Assembly (NCBI GenBank): GCA_030141605.1
Contig: JAQGDQ010000153.1
Location: 319,501-383,500 of the forward strand
Source: Tubiluchus corallicola
Lineage: Eukaryota; Priapulida; Priapulimorpha; Priapulimorphida; Tubiluchidae
Direction: 5' to 3'
Length of the DNA stretch: 64,000 nucleotides
Part shown: positions 11,246 through 23,800 of the stretch, one piece after another
How the letters are laid out: every line of letters starts with the position of its first letter
Numbering within the stretch: the first letter of the stretch is position 1
Translations under genes and position numbers: made by a program
The notes under the pieces: generated by a model
Database searches by the model: none
Seen by the model: only the letters and a program-made list of their open reading frames with translations
Told to the model about the DNA's origin: nothing

Positions 11246-11785
11246 CAGTGGACTCTCGTTACAAGAATCACGCGTATAAGAATGAGCTCGGTATAAGAAT
11301 CAAAATCGCGTTTCCCGAATTGAATCGGCATTTTCCTAGTGAAAATCCGCTCGTATAAGAATCACCCTTTTTTCGATAGTAGAATCAATTTTGGCGCCAA
11401 CTCCATTGTCTCTCACGCCCTGCTTACATGGTTCTGCGCAGTGGGCGTGGCGGACACCACAGAGATTTCAAATTTGTTTGTTTGCGTGTCAGTCAGTTGA
11501 AATGCACATGCACATGAAAATTAAAAAATTTTAAGACAATTCTGGCATCATGAAATATTTACCCAACCATGAAATAAAAACATTAGTCTAGGAATTTTTA
11601 GGTCCTTTTTAGGCCAGAAGTTATGCTGTTTCATGTCGTTTCTAGCGTAATTTCGGGAAATAAATAATTTTTATGTGCATAAAATTTTTTTAAAGCAATT
11701 CTGGGTTATGCTCGTTATAAGAATCGCTCGTTATAAGAATCACTTTGCCTTCTCCCGAGGTGATGCTTATAACGAGAGTCCACTG
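11246..11785. mobile_element. pogo/Tigger-like MITE
   Basis: A 540-bp non-coding element. Both ends are CAGTGGACTCTCGTTA followed by TAAGAATCAC-type sequence in inverted orientation; about 24 of the outer 26 bases agree. A TA dinucleotide flanks each end (11244-11245 and 11786-11787). The CAGTGGACTCTCGTTATAA start is typical of pogo/Tigger-type elements. The motif TATAAGAATCAC recurs inside each end as subterminal repeats (near 11274, 11356, 11717 and 11733). No transposase is encoded. Confidence 0.85.
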
Positions 11786-12388
11786 TATTAGCACGAGGGC
11801 AAAACACAGAGTGTACTTTGCGCAACGCGCACATTGTTTATAAAGAGATTGACATTGATGATAATTGAAATCCGTTAACCAATCGCATAATTTTTTTATT
11901 CCCATCCGGTCCGCATATCTTTTCAATAATGAATCCGCAGTCCGATCCGATACACACAAGCATACATACACACATACAAACTTTATTTAAACTATTGTTA
12001 TTGCTGTTATTGCTCCGTAATTACCTCATATTAGCAACTCTACTGTTTGTAGCAACCTCGTTTGAACGTAGATAGTAATAGATATTTAGCTTGTTTCCCC
12101 CCTTGAAGTGGTAATCGCTTATTCCATGAAGCACTTGCTTGACACTGACCTATTTTCTGATCGCCGTTACCTGTGTGGAAATAGATAGGCAGTCTGGGCT
12201 AAAAGTGGTAGAAATGCTTTCACCTTTTAAATAGCCCAGATAAACGTAGAACGATTGTCAGCAGTTTGATGTTTTGAACCTTTATTGTTTCGTAATTACA
12301 CTAATGTGTGCGCATGGGCACCTGTGCGGATAAATGAATGGCTACTTTTTTAGACACTGCAATTTAAAAATTTTCATTTTGCATTAAT

Positions 12389-12706
12389 TTGAGGTTAAAA
12401 CGAATTTATTTTGAGCTAAATATTACTAGCGCAAAGTTTGGAATACGAATATTGTGGAATTGTTTTTGTGGTGCAGTGAAAAAAACGGGAAAGATAGTTA
12501 TCATGACGACGAATCTAGAAATTCGAACGAAGCACGTTAGATCGACGCCATATGGAAATGCAGGTAATACAGCAGACTTGTTAATGTTGTGTGGCGATGT
12601 TGTGAGTAATCCTGGGCCTGCATCTGACGAACCCGCAACAAAAAAACACATTGATGTAGTTCTTGGTAAACTTGATAATAGATATTACAAAGATAAAAAA
12701 TATTAA
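12389..12706 (+). pseudogene. LINE 5' ORF fragment with 2A-like motif
   Basis: The frame contains ADLLMLCGDVVSNPGPASDE at about 12568-12630. A leucine-rich stretch followed by GD-V-x-x-NPGP is the 2A-like (StopGo) signature found near the N-terminus of ORFs in several non-LTR retrotransposon lineages. The consensus Glu of D-x-E-x-NPGP is Val here. The first in-frame ATG is at about 12504. No reverse transcriptase follows before the stop, so this is probably a solitary 5' remnant. A host protein with a 2A-like leader cannot be ruled out. Confidence 0.5.
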
Positions 12707-12849
12707 TTAATAACTATCATTTTCCTCTGTTGCGAACTTTCAGTAGTAAGCACTGTAAGCTTGTAACTTCAGAAAAAAATGTGCAAGCATGTCGAACAAC
12801 GTTTAAATGCTTAAATTAAAACGTTAAAATTAATTCTTGTTAGGGAAAG

Positions 12850-13345
12850 CGAATGTAGGTAAAAATGGCACAGGAAAAAATAACACAGTAAAATGGCACT
12901 GGAAAAAATTTACAAATTACATCTATACGTGCAGTTTCATTTAAACTGCATCACAGACAGTTAACAAATCACAAAATTTTCAATTTTACTTAACAATTTA
13001 ACACAAGAACTAATAATAGTATAACTGTATTAAAAACAACACGATTCACACATAATTGCAGCGCTAGAAAATTTTAAACCACATTTTTATTACATTACAA
13101 CTAATGTAGGTAAAATGGCACAGGAAAAATGACACAAATTGAAAAGTAGGTAAAAATGGCACAGTAAAACGGCACAGGCAAAAATGGAACAAATGGAAAA
13201 GTAGGTAAAATGGCATATGAAAAAAATGGTACGGTAAAAATGACACAAATGGAAAAGTAGGTAAAGATGGGACAGGTAAAAACGGCCCAAAAAACGCACA
13301 GGAAAAATGACACGGGAACAACGGCACAAGAAGAAGTCGCACATT
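12850..13345. repeat. Minisatellite with GTAAAAATGGCACAGG-type units
   Basis: A degenerate array built of about 13-15-bp blocks (AGGTAAAAATGGCAC, AGGAAAAATGACAC, AAATGGAAAAGTAGG) grouped into roughly 40-60-bp higher units. The dense part is 13105-13345, with one isolated unit at about 12850-12910. The minus strand is open in all three frames over 13064-13344 (Phe/Cys/Pro-rich frames) only because the unit lacks stop triplets on that strand. Confidence 0.85.
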
Positions 13346-14280
13346 TAGTAAAATATGAGTTTTAGAGAGGGGTTACTGTGGGGGATAATTATTTTAGTTA
13401 TTTTTGCCTCTGCCAAGGAAATTATGCTTCGACGCAGTTTGTTTGTTTACTATATAGAGCATTACTATTACAGAATGAAAAAAATTACTATACTATTGAA
13501 TGAATGAATGAATTATTAAATTAATGAATAGACAAAAAACTAAACAAGCAAACACGTAAATAAACAAAATAAAAAAAATCACCCACCAAACCACTATTAC
13601 CAAGCAAGGAGACAAGTAACAAGAAAACTAAATAAGGCAATCAACAAATAAAAAACATTCTATTTTTATTCGTTTCCTGGTTGACAGATTAATGAAATTA
13701 GGCAACCAACCTACCAACAAACCAACTAACTAACCATTATGTGACAAACATATTTTACAGAAGTGGCGGATTTTTTTCCGAAACAAATAACCAAACTTTA
13801 ACATCTTGTCAAGCAAAATAATTTTATAAACGTGAGAAACAAACTAAAAATTATTTGACATATTCCAAACAACGAAATCTGTCAACTGAATACAAGAAAA
13901 GTGTTATGATACCGGCGTTCAATTAAAAATGTTTTTGTTTGCTAAAGCGTAGCAGACTTTCATGCTCTCCAATGTACACAACTACTGGACAGTGATTGAT
14001 AGTTGACCTACTTATTTCACGCAAGCACATTAGGATTCGCTGAGAAACCATCTGCAGCACAACTATGATAAAGTATCGCACATTAAGCCCAAATACGTGC
14101 CGTCAGAGAACGTTAATTTGTCCTCATTCAGCTCTCTGCAAACTCACCTTCCGTTGCTTGCAAACTGCTTATGGGTTAATTGCGATCCAGCCTTATTTTT
14201 TGACCAGAAATCCTATCCGTTCGGGAAATTGTTAAGGTCTATTTTGAGGTTTATGTATATTATTTGGCTGTTCCCCGTGT
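13346..14280. other. Intergenic, low-complexity AT-rich
   Basis: Includes a short (TGAA)n run near 13496-13515 and A-rich, AACAAAC-rich stretches to about 13760. No gene seen. Confidence 0.5.
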
Positions 14281-14834
14281 AGGGGGTTGCTGCCATAACA
14301 AGAGTCACGTGATTAACCCTGGTGGCGGGGCTGAGCGCGGATTGGTGAAGCTGCGCGGTAAAGATTTCTTTAAGAGATAAATTTTAATTGCCTAATTGCG
14401 GTATTTCCCGTCGCGCAAACGTCCTCAAAATTGCTGTCACGGCTTTAACGCAGCTTGTGTAGATTCAATCAAATCAACTAACTCTGAGAGACTAAATTCG
14501 CCCTGCAACATACGGGCATTTGAAGAAAACTTGCAGTGGGCTCCCCGCTAACAGGAATCAGATGCTAAAGAAGCCCTAGCTGCTGTAATCCGTGACTACG
14601 TTGAAAGCTTGGAATCACTCGCGGTTTTCAGTATCAATTCAATTCACTGGGCCAGTTGTGCACCGGGAACTTTGTTACAACACTGTGGTAATAACTGTAA
14701 TTGATGCTGAGAGGAGCCCTTTGCTGAAGCCAAGGGAGGAGTTTCATGTGACTTCTGACTGGTACATGTTAATGTGAATTGAGTGATAGAACTATAGATA
14801 TAATTATAAGCCAACAGATACCTCACTAGAAAAC
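14281..14834 (+). promoter_or_regulatory. Probable promoter and 5'UTR region of the calmodulin-like gene
   Basis: Less AT-rich than its surroundings and directly upstream of the probable start codon at 14835. It holds a CACGTG E-box at 14306-14311. No TATA box is obvious and the transcription start cannot be placed. Confidence 0.35.
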
Positions 14835-14843
14835 ATGAGTGCG
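14835..14843 (+). CDS. Calmodulin-like gene, coding exon 1 (start codon)
   Basis: ATG AGT GCG followed by a strong donor GTAAGTATAG, phase 0. It joins the next exon to give [15 protein letters not shown] tiny first coding piece is normal for calmodulin genes. Chosen because the next exon has no in-frame ATG before its acceptor and this site fits frame, donor and family. A different upstream exon remains possible. Confidence 0.65.
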
Positions 14844-17800
14844 GTAAGTATAGGCTAATTTGACCAGTACTTTACATTCTTTTACTTGTTAACCTTTTTT
14901 TCTACTAATTAAGTTTTTATAAATACGAGATTTTGTCTCCATAATAGATAAATATTATTCATGTTTTCCACCTATAGATTATTTAAAATGATCTTACTTT
15001 AAATTCAGTTCTGGAGCAAAGAATAAGAAGCAAATCGTCCAATTACAGTAGTACTCCTAAATAATAAGTCTTTAATTTTCTCATCATTATCATCATCATC
15101 ATCATCATCATCGTCGTCGTCGTCGTCATCATCACATTCCTTTGGCCTGCAATCATTGCCCTTTCTTACTCCTTATGTAAAGTTAACTTATATTCTTATT
15201 ATCTTTGCACCGAAGTTACACTTTCCTATTTTGCTTTTACATTATTTCCATTTTACTTTCTTGCGTGTTTGAAAGTTTTGTGCCACAAATGGGCAGCTGT
15301 GTGCAATTGGCCGTGCGCCGACGATATATGTAATTCATGTCGCAGTGGAGGGTCCAAAATGTGACAATCCGTCGCCCTGCCATTCGCACATACGGTTGCT
15401 TTCGATATCACACGACAGAACCGGAAGAGGGTAAAAGTAAAATAGAAAACCAAAAGTATAAAGAAGAATATAATATGAGAAGAAAAACATATGGAGAGAA
15501 AAAAGACAGAAAACAGAGAAAAGAGAAGAAAAATGAGTAATGGATATGTAGCGCAAACAAGATGGGATGATTAGCAGGCGACCGACTAGATTCCTTATTT
15601 ATGTATTAACTAATTCTAATAGTACGACTAAGCCCTGGACCTTGGACAGTTTGGAAAGATTCTATGTAGGGTATTTAGGTATGCGCCACGTAGTTTATAG
15701 CTTGAGCTTAATCACAGCTTTATGACATTTTATAACTGCTCTTATACGTGTATGTCTTACATAATTGAAGTTGGGGATTGGCTTCCTGCCCATTAAGTGT
15801 TGAATCTGTTGACCCATATCACCTAGAGATTGTGCATCGTTTTTGCGTATCTACTCACTTTTCAAATACATGGTAGGTGCATTTTATTACAACTCTTCGT
15901 TATTTATCTTGGCTCAGTAGCTTTGGATGCCTTTGCAATTCACTTGCGCACCTTACTCAAATATAAGCAGAAGCTCAGAGGAAATATCTCTCTATATATG
16001 ACTGCTTATTCCAGGATTGGCTTATAGGTTAATTTAAGCCGCCTAAGAGTCCAGAGTTAATCCTGCATGCGAATTACTCGACATGACAAAACTTAGCAGA
16101 GTAAGTGCACCTTCGGGAGCAGAAAAAATGTGACAGTTTTTTAAGTGATTGATTATCACAAGAACAGTATTATACTATAGGCCCTAAGGTACACCGGTTC
16201 GATTTTTGTGCTACGTTTGTTTTTTGTGGCCAGTTTTGTCAGATTGGGGGCGCTAAATTCAAAAATGATCGGTGCCATTTTTTCACATCTTTAGCTGCCG
16301 TCTAGATTTAGAAATGCCCGCCGTTATTATTTACTAATAAAGTGTTTCGCTGAGTTTCTGATAGGAATTTGGGCTAGATTCAATTTTTTCAAAATTGACC
16401 GAAATTGACAAAAGTGGCCACAAAAAACAATTTTTTTCACGAAAATCTAGAGCTAGCCATAAATTTCTGACATAGCACATTGTACTGCTAACTCTCACAA
16501 TTGTTTTGCTCAAGAATCGTGATAGTTTGAAGATTTTTTTAAAATCATATTCCGTTTTTGCAAATAAGCTTTTGCACTTGATGAGAAAATGTAATTCATA
16601 TAACTTGTAGAAAAAATAAGCAAATATCAACCCAATAGCATTGGCGACATGCTGTTCGTTACATATTTATTCTCTCCAGATATCCGCTGTAAATGGACTG
16701 AGACATCAAAACGAAAAACTGAATGACACTAAAAACTAACTCGTCTGATAAAATAAATGAATGGCAGGCATCCCTTATTTACATTTTCACAAAGAATGAG
16801 TTCATTTTCTCTGGAAAGTTAAACAGTTCTTGTGTGGATGCGCTTATGTGTGCAGCAAAACGCGCGTTAAGCAATATAAGTTTTGTTAATTTATTTGATC
16901 AATAGGGCTATGCAGTGTAATTACAAGTTTGTACATAAATATATAGTAATAACTTGGTAATAATGAAATCAGACAATTTTAACACTTGCACAAAAGATGT
17001 ATATCAAACTTGACTGAGTATCATGAAACGAGACGAGTAGACATAATATTATCTAAAATAAACATAATATATGCAGTTTATTTTTGTTTTCGTCAGATGA
17101 TCATTATTTACGTATTTAACAATTTTTCTAATCGTTGTTAAAATTCCGCACTATTTTACAGGTTTTCGTTTGCTAAAATGTTGTCAAAGTTACAAACTAT
17201 ACGAGAATAATTTTTGAATCTAGTATTGATTTTTCTACTGGTCTGCTATTTAATATAGGCTAAGTTATTGATGGCGGCCATGTTGGATTTAAAACTGGCC
17301 TCTGGATGTTTTCCAATATAACTAACGTCATTTAAACTCCCTAACCACAAAAATGTAGGTATACTAAGGCATAATGTAGGTATACATCTTGATATTTGCT
17401 CTGATTACAGGATATTCGCAATAACCTGAGCGCCATGCTGGCCATTTTTAAATTAGGGGCGAAATTCAGGTGGCCCATATGCAAAAAATCTTTGTATTGA
17501 GGAATGCTAATTGTGTTCCAAGTTTCATGCTTTTAACGGGAAAGTCGTGATCGACCGGAATTTTAAGCTAAGTGGTACTATAATTTCTATTTTTTAAGCA
17601 ATTCATATCTGTTACAATATAACACCATGTGTATTTTGGCTCTATTTTTGTTTATTACGACTGCATTGTGTACAGAAAGTATTTTGTTGACTGGAATTTT
17701 ATTTGTTTTTCTGTTGCGCGTTTCTATATATGTTTCTATGTGTGAACTTACTTTAAATTTTATTAAACTAATTTTGGTGTCAGGAGGTATTACTTTGATC

Positions 17801-20800
17801 TGTAGATAATTTCCTAATTCATAATTTTATTTTTCTTCAACTAGTAATTTTCTCGCCTACGTTGTGAATTTATTTCCTTCGTTGTGTTGTTATTAACCTG
17901 CGCTGACGACAAAACTTTTTACACATTTAATTTACTTACAAGACTATATCGTGATTTAGCAGCAGTGACTAATATTCTCGTCCATCATCGTCAAACTGTA
18001 TATATTTCCTAGGAAATCATCAAACTGTATAAATTTCCTAGGAAACCCGTCACCAGGTAACTCTTTCAGGACAGAATCAATGGGTTAATGAAGATTACAA
18101 AAAGGAGAAAAATGTGTTTTTGCGTTTTTCCAACATTCGTGTTAAAGATTTAAAAACGGATCACTGCGTCAATAGTGGAATGCCCAGCTGAATAGCTCTC
18201 ACCATTCTAACATTACAATTCAATCTCATTAATTTCTACAGTATTTTGATCTGTCAGTGGAGAGAGTAATAAATGTAACAGAAATTGTACTACAGGAATG
18301 TTACACAGACAATTAAAAATGTAATGTCATTGAAAATTAAATTTTCCCTCCCATTTTCTGAACACCACACTGATTGTTGAATGCAAGGACACACCACAAA
18401 GAACCACAGCGTAAGTTTAGAACTATGTCGTATGAATTGGCTAAAGCATTAACGATAATCACATAACGCCTCTGTAATGAGAACACCTACTAACACCCAG
18501 CCCACTTAAACACGATATATCGAAAACGGCTCTGTGTTTCTCGGTAAACTCTAGATAGTGTCATGCAATATTTTCAACAAATGATGAACAACAGTGATAA
18601 AATAGTCGCACAAGAGTTTAATTCGGCTGTCAGCTGTTTTGCCTCCATTTAGTTTAAAGCTGATATTGATTTTTTCAAACATGAACTTTATCAATTCTCA
18701 CGATGAGGTGACAATGATTACATCAATCATGCTAGGTTCCTGATAGGTGGTAACGATAACAATAATAGTAAGGAAGCAAACACAAATTTCGGCGGTGTAG
18801 AACCAAGTCAACGGATTGTTTTTAATTTATCATCATTATTATCATTTATTATTTATAGTCACAGTATTTACAATATGAATTAATGACGTCATTCCTCAAC
18901 TATTATTGAAACCCACGTACTTGTGTATGCCGAAAGGAAGAAAATGCGTAAAAGGCGGTATTATCGTTATCATCATCATCATCATCGTCGTCGTCGTCGT
19001 CGTCGTCATTTGTTAGCTTCAGTTGTTTTTTTGTAATTCGGATGAATTTGCAAACTGGTAAATTCATATGTTTATATAAAAGGAACTATTGTGCTAAATT
19101 AGAAGTGAAACCTTTATAAAAATACCCCATCACACAATTTTGAAAAGTGCTTTCAGTCAGTCTCATAGACAGTAATAACTGCTGTAGCACTAACAGAAAT
19201 AGCAGCGATAGTAGCAGCGGTAGTGGCGGCGGCAGCTGCAGCATCGGCAGTAGCACATTAATGAGCTAAAAACTTTTCTTATATCTCATTATGCTAACAC
19301 AAACATCTCATTTTGATTACATTGTGGTTTCGTGCATTTTCGTGTGATCCCAATTTCTGTTCACCCTGTGAACATGTTTAATATTTGAAACACGCAGATA
19401 GAAACATTGCTAGATGGCAGGTAACACGTCTCTCAGCAGCGTTATTTAACTCGTCTTATACTTAGTTCCAGTCGTTTCAGACATGAAGTTATTCCCTAGA
19501 AAGGCTCATAAATTACCAAGAATAATCCCGAAAGTCTTCTTGAAGCTTTGAGCCACAAGCAAATAGCAGGCGTGATTTTTGTTTTAAGTAAGTTTGTTTA
19601 TTAAATATTTACACTGCGTTGATTCAGAGTTATAGCAACGATATTTTCTAACAATAACTGGCGCTTCTTTAGTGCATACTGTAATAGCTAATGTCTAAGC
19701 GCAATATATCATTTTAGATTTATTCGCTGGATTATGGAACAAACAGGCAACGTCTAGTTTAATCTGAGCATTTTAATTTTTGCCAGCATAATTTTCGTCT
19801 TCAGAATTAATGAATCGGGAGCCTACGCCATGAAAACGATCGTGAAAGATTAGGTCCAAAGAATCTGAAAGTTTTCATTATAAATTTCAATAAGACGCAT
19901 TTCAAAAGGTGATCAGGCAATCAGCCTACTGTGTTTGTCTTATAGCAGCTTTCAAACTATAACTACTGAAGGAGTTAACCCTGAAATGCGCAAATTGAGT
20001 TATCTAAGGTCCAAGTGTTTAATAAATGATCTAATTATACTATAACAGGTCTCATTGACATTTATTGAACGCTGTTTCTTCATATGTAATTGAATTATTA
20101 TTATTTGGTCCACTTGCAGCATTTACACTTTGGTCTACTCTTGATTTAGCTCAGTTGTGTAGGTTTTGCTATGTAAAAAGGAGGAACATAATCCTCCAGA
20201 ACTTTCAGACAGGAGGAACATAATCACTCCAGTATCAAGGTCTCAAATTTATCACTTAAAAATTAATTACAAAATATACTTTTGTAACACATCTATCGTA
20301 ATTTTAGCCTGCTGTACATAGTAATCATTTTGAGGCACCAGGCAAACAAATGTTGAGTCTTTCTGAGATCAGCTTTTGAACGTTTCTTCAGTTCACGCTG
20401 TTCAAACGCATGCCTACTTTCTGCGTTAAATTGCATGGAAGTACTTACTGTATTCCCACTTGACTTGGAAACTTAGATATCAGTTACTCCTCTTACCTGT
20501 TCATAAAAATGCTTTCGCTTTTGACTAAGCGAGGCGCTGAACTTGCCTCCAAACATCAAAACAGTTTCAAGAACCAAGCACTTAATTACGGATTAAAGTT
20601 CAATCTCATACGTACTTCCTTTCATAAACGTTACTATCTGATTTATGACAGAAGCTTTTTTGCAGGTGGTCGAGTTTTGTAATGCAGGAATCCTTTACAC
20701 AAAACGTATTTTTGTTTTTCAGGACGATAATTACGGGCTCACTGAGGAACAAGTTTCAGGTAAAAAACAGTTTCTTGCTATTTTTTTAATACAAAACAAT

Positions 20801-23800
20801 TTAGTAAGTGTATGTTCTAATTCGTGCATGATTTTTTTATCCTCATTGATATTAGTTTGTCTGATTTTATGCAAAGTGTATCGGAATACAGCTAGCCGTT
20901 TCTTACTTATTCAAGCGTGTTTCTTAAACGGATTCAGCTCAATTCAGTAACTGAAAATTCTTTAGAGTATCTTACATGATGTACAGTTAACACAATCACG
21001 TTTCATCACATTCGAAGTACATTTGCAGTAAACAACTAGAACAATGAGTATTAATGGAGACAGTAAAATTACTATAGCCCCAGAACTGACAAATAATAAC
21101 TATATTATAGGTGTTAAATTAAATACTAAATATTATATTAATTAAATATTTGTTAAAAATCCTGAATAGTATGGCAACGTATATAAAATATAAACGTATT
21201 TGCACTTTCAATAATACTTCTCGAAATATAGCCAGAGCGACATAGCAATATTTAAATAGTGGTTTGTTAATAAAGCGTTTAATATTATTTTCTGCACTTG
21301 CAGTGTAGCCTATACCATAAGCACAACAGATAAAAATTGCATGGAGAGCGTCATTATATACAGGGCCTATTTCAGGGGGGGGGGGGGTAAGTGGGGATAC
21401 TTCCCCGGGGCCTCACCCTCCAGGGGGGCCTCGCGCCGAGGTAACATTTTTTTGCCTTATGCGAACATTCAATTGTTCTTTCCTTTAACAACTGTATAAC
21501 TCCATATTTTCTCTTCGAAAATGCTTCTCCGGCATTCTAGCAGTTCAAAATTTTCTGGTGCTTCGCCCCCCCCCCCCAGGGGGCCTCACACGCCCCACTT
21601 CCCCGGGCCTCGCTTAGACTGAAATAGGCCCTGATTATATATGGGCAAATATGTGCAAAACCGCGTACTGTAAACTGTTGTCACATAAGAAAAGCAGATT
21701 TTATTCTTTTAGAAAAAGAATTAAATTTAGTTAGTGAGACACTTGCTCTAGCATACAAAAGATCTTGTAGATACTATTACAGTATCTATTCTGTAATTAG
21801 GCGATTTTGGGTTAGTGTTTCCTTTCACTCACATCAGTCACGTGAACTTCTCTTACTGTCCTGTTATTAGTTATAAATACTGCCTTATGCGATGTTATTG
21901 TGTTTAGATAAATCGCCGTTTTGTGGGAACCGAACTTATCAAATTTATTTTCTCGCATACGGTGTTAGTTAGATATGTGCGTGGTGCATTAAAATTTCAC
22001 AAACGGGTTTTTTGGCAATAAACCTATGCGGAAGGCAGATTCATATGTACTTGTTCCTATTTTATTTTTGTCTATTTAGATTTTGCTTGTTTGTATTTGT
22101 GTTAAGAAATTGCACTGTCTATATTACCTAAAACGAAGTATTGGCGCATCCGTTTACTTGATCAGCCGCAAAATTAAGAATAAATGAGCTTTGAAATTCT
22201 GGAGATTTTGATTTACCCATCTGTAAACATTTTCAATTTTCCTGGATTAGAAACTTTGCCAGCGATTTGTCAGACTGTTTCAACGATGTCCGCCACAATC
22301 ATGTCCAGACTTAATCAGTTCGGTGCTTGATCCAAGCGGGACAATATTTCCTGACATTAACTAAATATTTAAGCGAAATTAAGTGTCGTGCAGCGTAACC
22401 ATTGGAAAAGTGCTTATATATTAATATTTATTTAACACAAAATGTTTTAACATAACCTCTATAAGTGCTTTGGTCAGAAAGAAAGCTTTTAATTCCTCCT
22501 TAGCAAGAAGCTGCTTGTCTTGACACAGTGAAACCATGCTGGCGTCTAGGGAACTGACTTAAGATTTTGATCTTCCGCCATTTTACCATTATACTCTTCA
22601 TACATTCAACAATTCCGTGAGTAGGTAGTCGTGCATGATATTACATCGCTTTGCAAGATGCTAAATGATTGAAACCCACATACACATAATTATTAGTAGC
22701 GAGCATTCACAAAGACGGCATCATTAAGTTCCTGGTTCCTGTAGACTCTTTTGTCCGGCAAGGTTGTCACCGATCTTCAGAAAGTGATCATTATCTGCGC
22801 TTACGAGGTGATCTAAAAGCGTACGTTAGTACTGCCTACACATAAAAAGTCAAGCGGAGCTTAAAGTTGATTGAACATCACACGTAAAAAAGCATTTTAC
22901 CACAAAAGAAATTCTGTTGCTGCATTAACTTAAATTCATAGCTGCTTTTACTGCAGATGTTCGCGAGATTGAGCCCTTTTGTCATTGTTCAAGAATAACC
23001 CCACCAAATACTCTTATCAAAACTAGTTACAAGATTTCATTCCATTACCGAGAGTGGTCTCTGGTTTTGCTTAGGGTGAATTGTATAAAACAGAAAATTT
23101 ATTCGTGCAAGTAAGGGGCAAATAAGCTTGAAAACTTGGGGGAAGAACTAAAGTGCTCGAGGCATTTTTAGCTTTTTGTAACAGAATTAGCTCCGTTTAG
23201 AAAACTGTATAAATGATCAATGAGTCCAATTATATATAATTTTCTAACTATATCAGAGGTCGTTTACACTACAATAGCACAATTATTGTATATCATATGT
23301 GCGAATTACCTTTATAGTTGTACAACAAACAGAAGTACAACATGCACCAGATGATTGTCAGCTATTTAATAGCATCAATGTCCTTTATCATGTCGGACAA
23401 ACTGGAATAAACAAGCCATGAAACAATCCTGCGTCTAAAAAAGCTAACTGACTGTATAGTCACCGTAGTGCGGAAAGTGTACAAATCAATGCGAAGATAA
23501 GAAATAGTGGAAAATTGAGGATGGGACTTATCGTTTTGTGGGCAGCGAACTGCTGCTCAGGCAAATTATTGATACGAGTGTACGTATCAACTTGCACCTT
23601 ACTGTGAAATTCTATGAAGTTTATAACTAAGTGGCCAGAAAAATCAGCTTAAATTTGTTGTAGGACGGGCCGACAAAGCCGTAGGGAAGAGTGAAAAAAC
23701 TTTGTATGCGTCGTCTGAGATAGAACACTCAGGACGTTTACAAATATACTGGATCATGTATTAGAAGGATTTTATATCAGGAGAATCTTTATATCACGAG

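Larger units (their letters stand above)
14844..20722 (+). other. Intron 1 of the calmodulin-like gene
   Basis: About 5.9 kb. It holds two compound TCA/TCG microsatellites, an inverted-repeat element at 16201-16450, purine-rich sequence at 15421-15540, and a possible repeat at 17270-17560 marked by GATGGCGGCCATGTTGGATT. A near-duplicate of about 28 bp around TTTCCTAGGAAA occurs at 17990-18045. No nested gene seen. Confidence 0.65.

Noticed and set aside
13064-13344. Phe/Cys/Pro-rich minus-strand frames
   Set aside because: Three overlapping frames over a minisatellite without stop triplets; not a gene.
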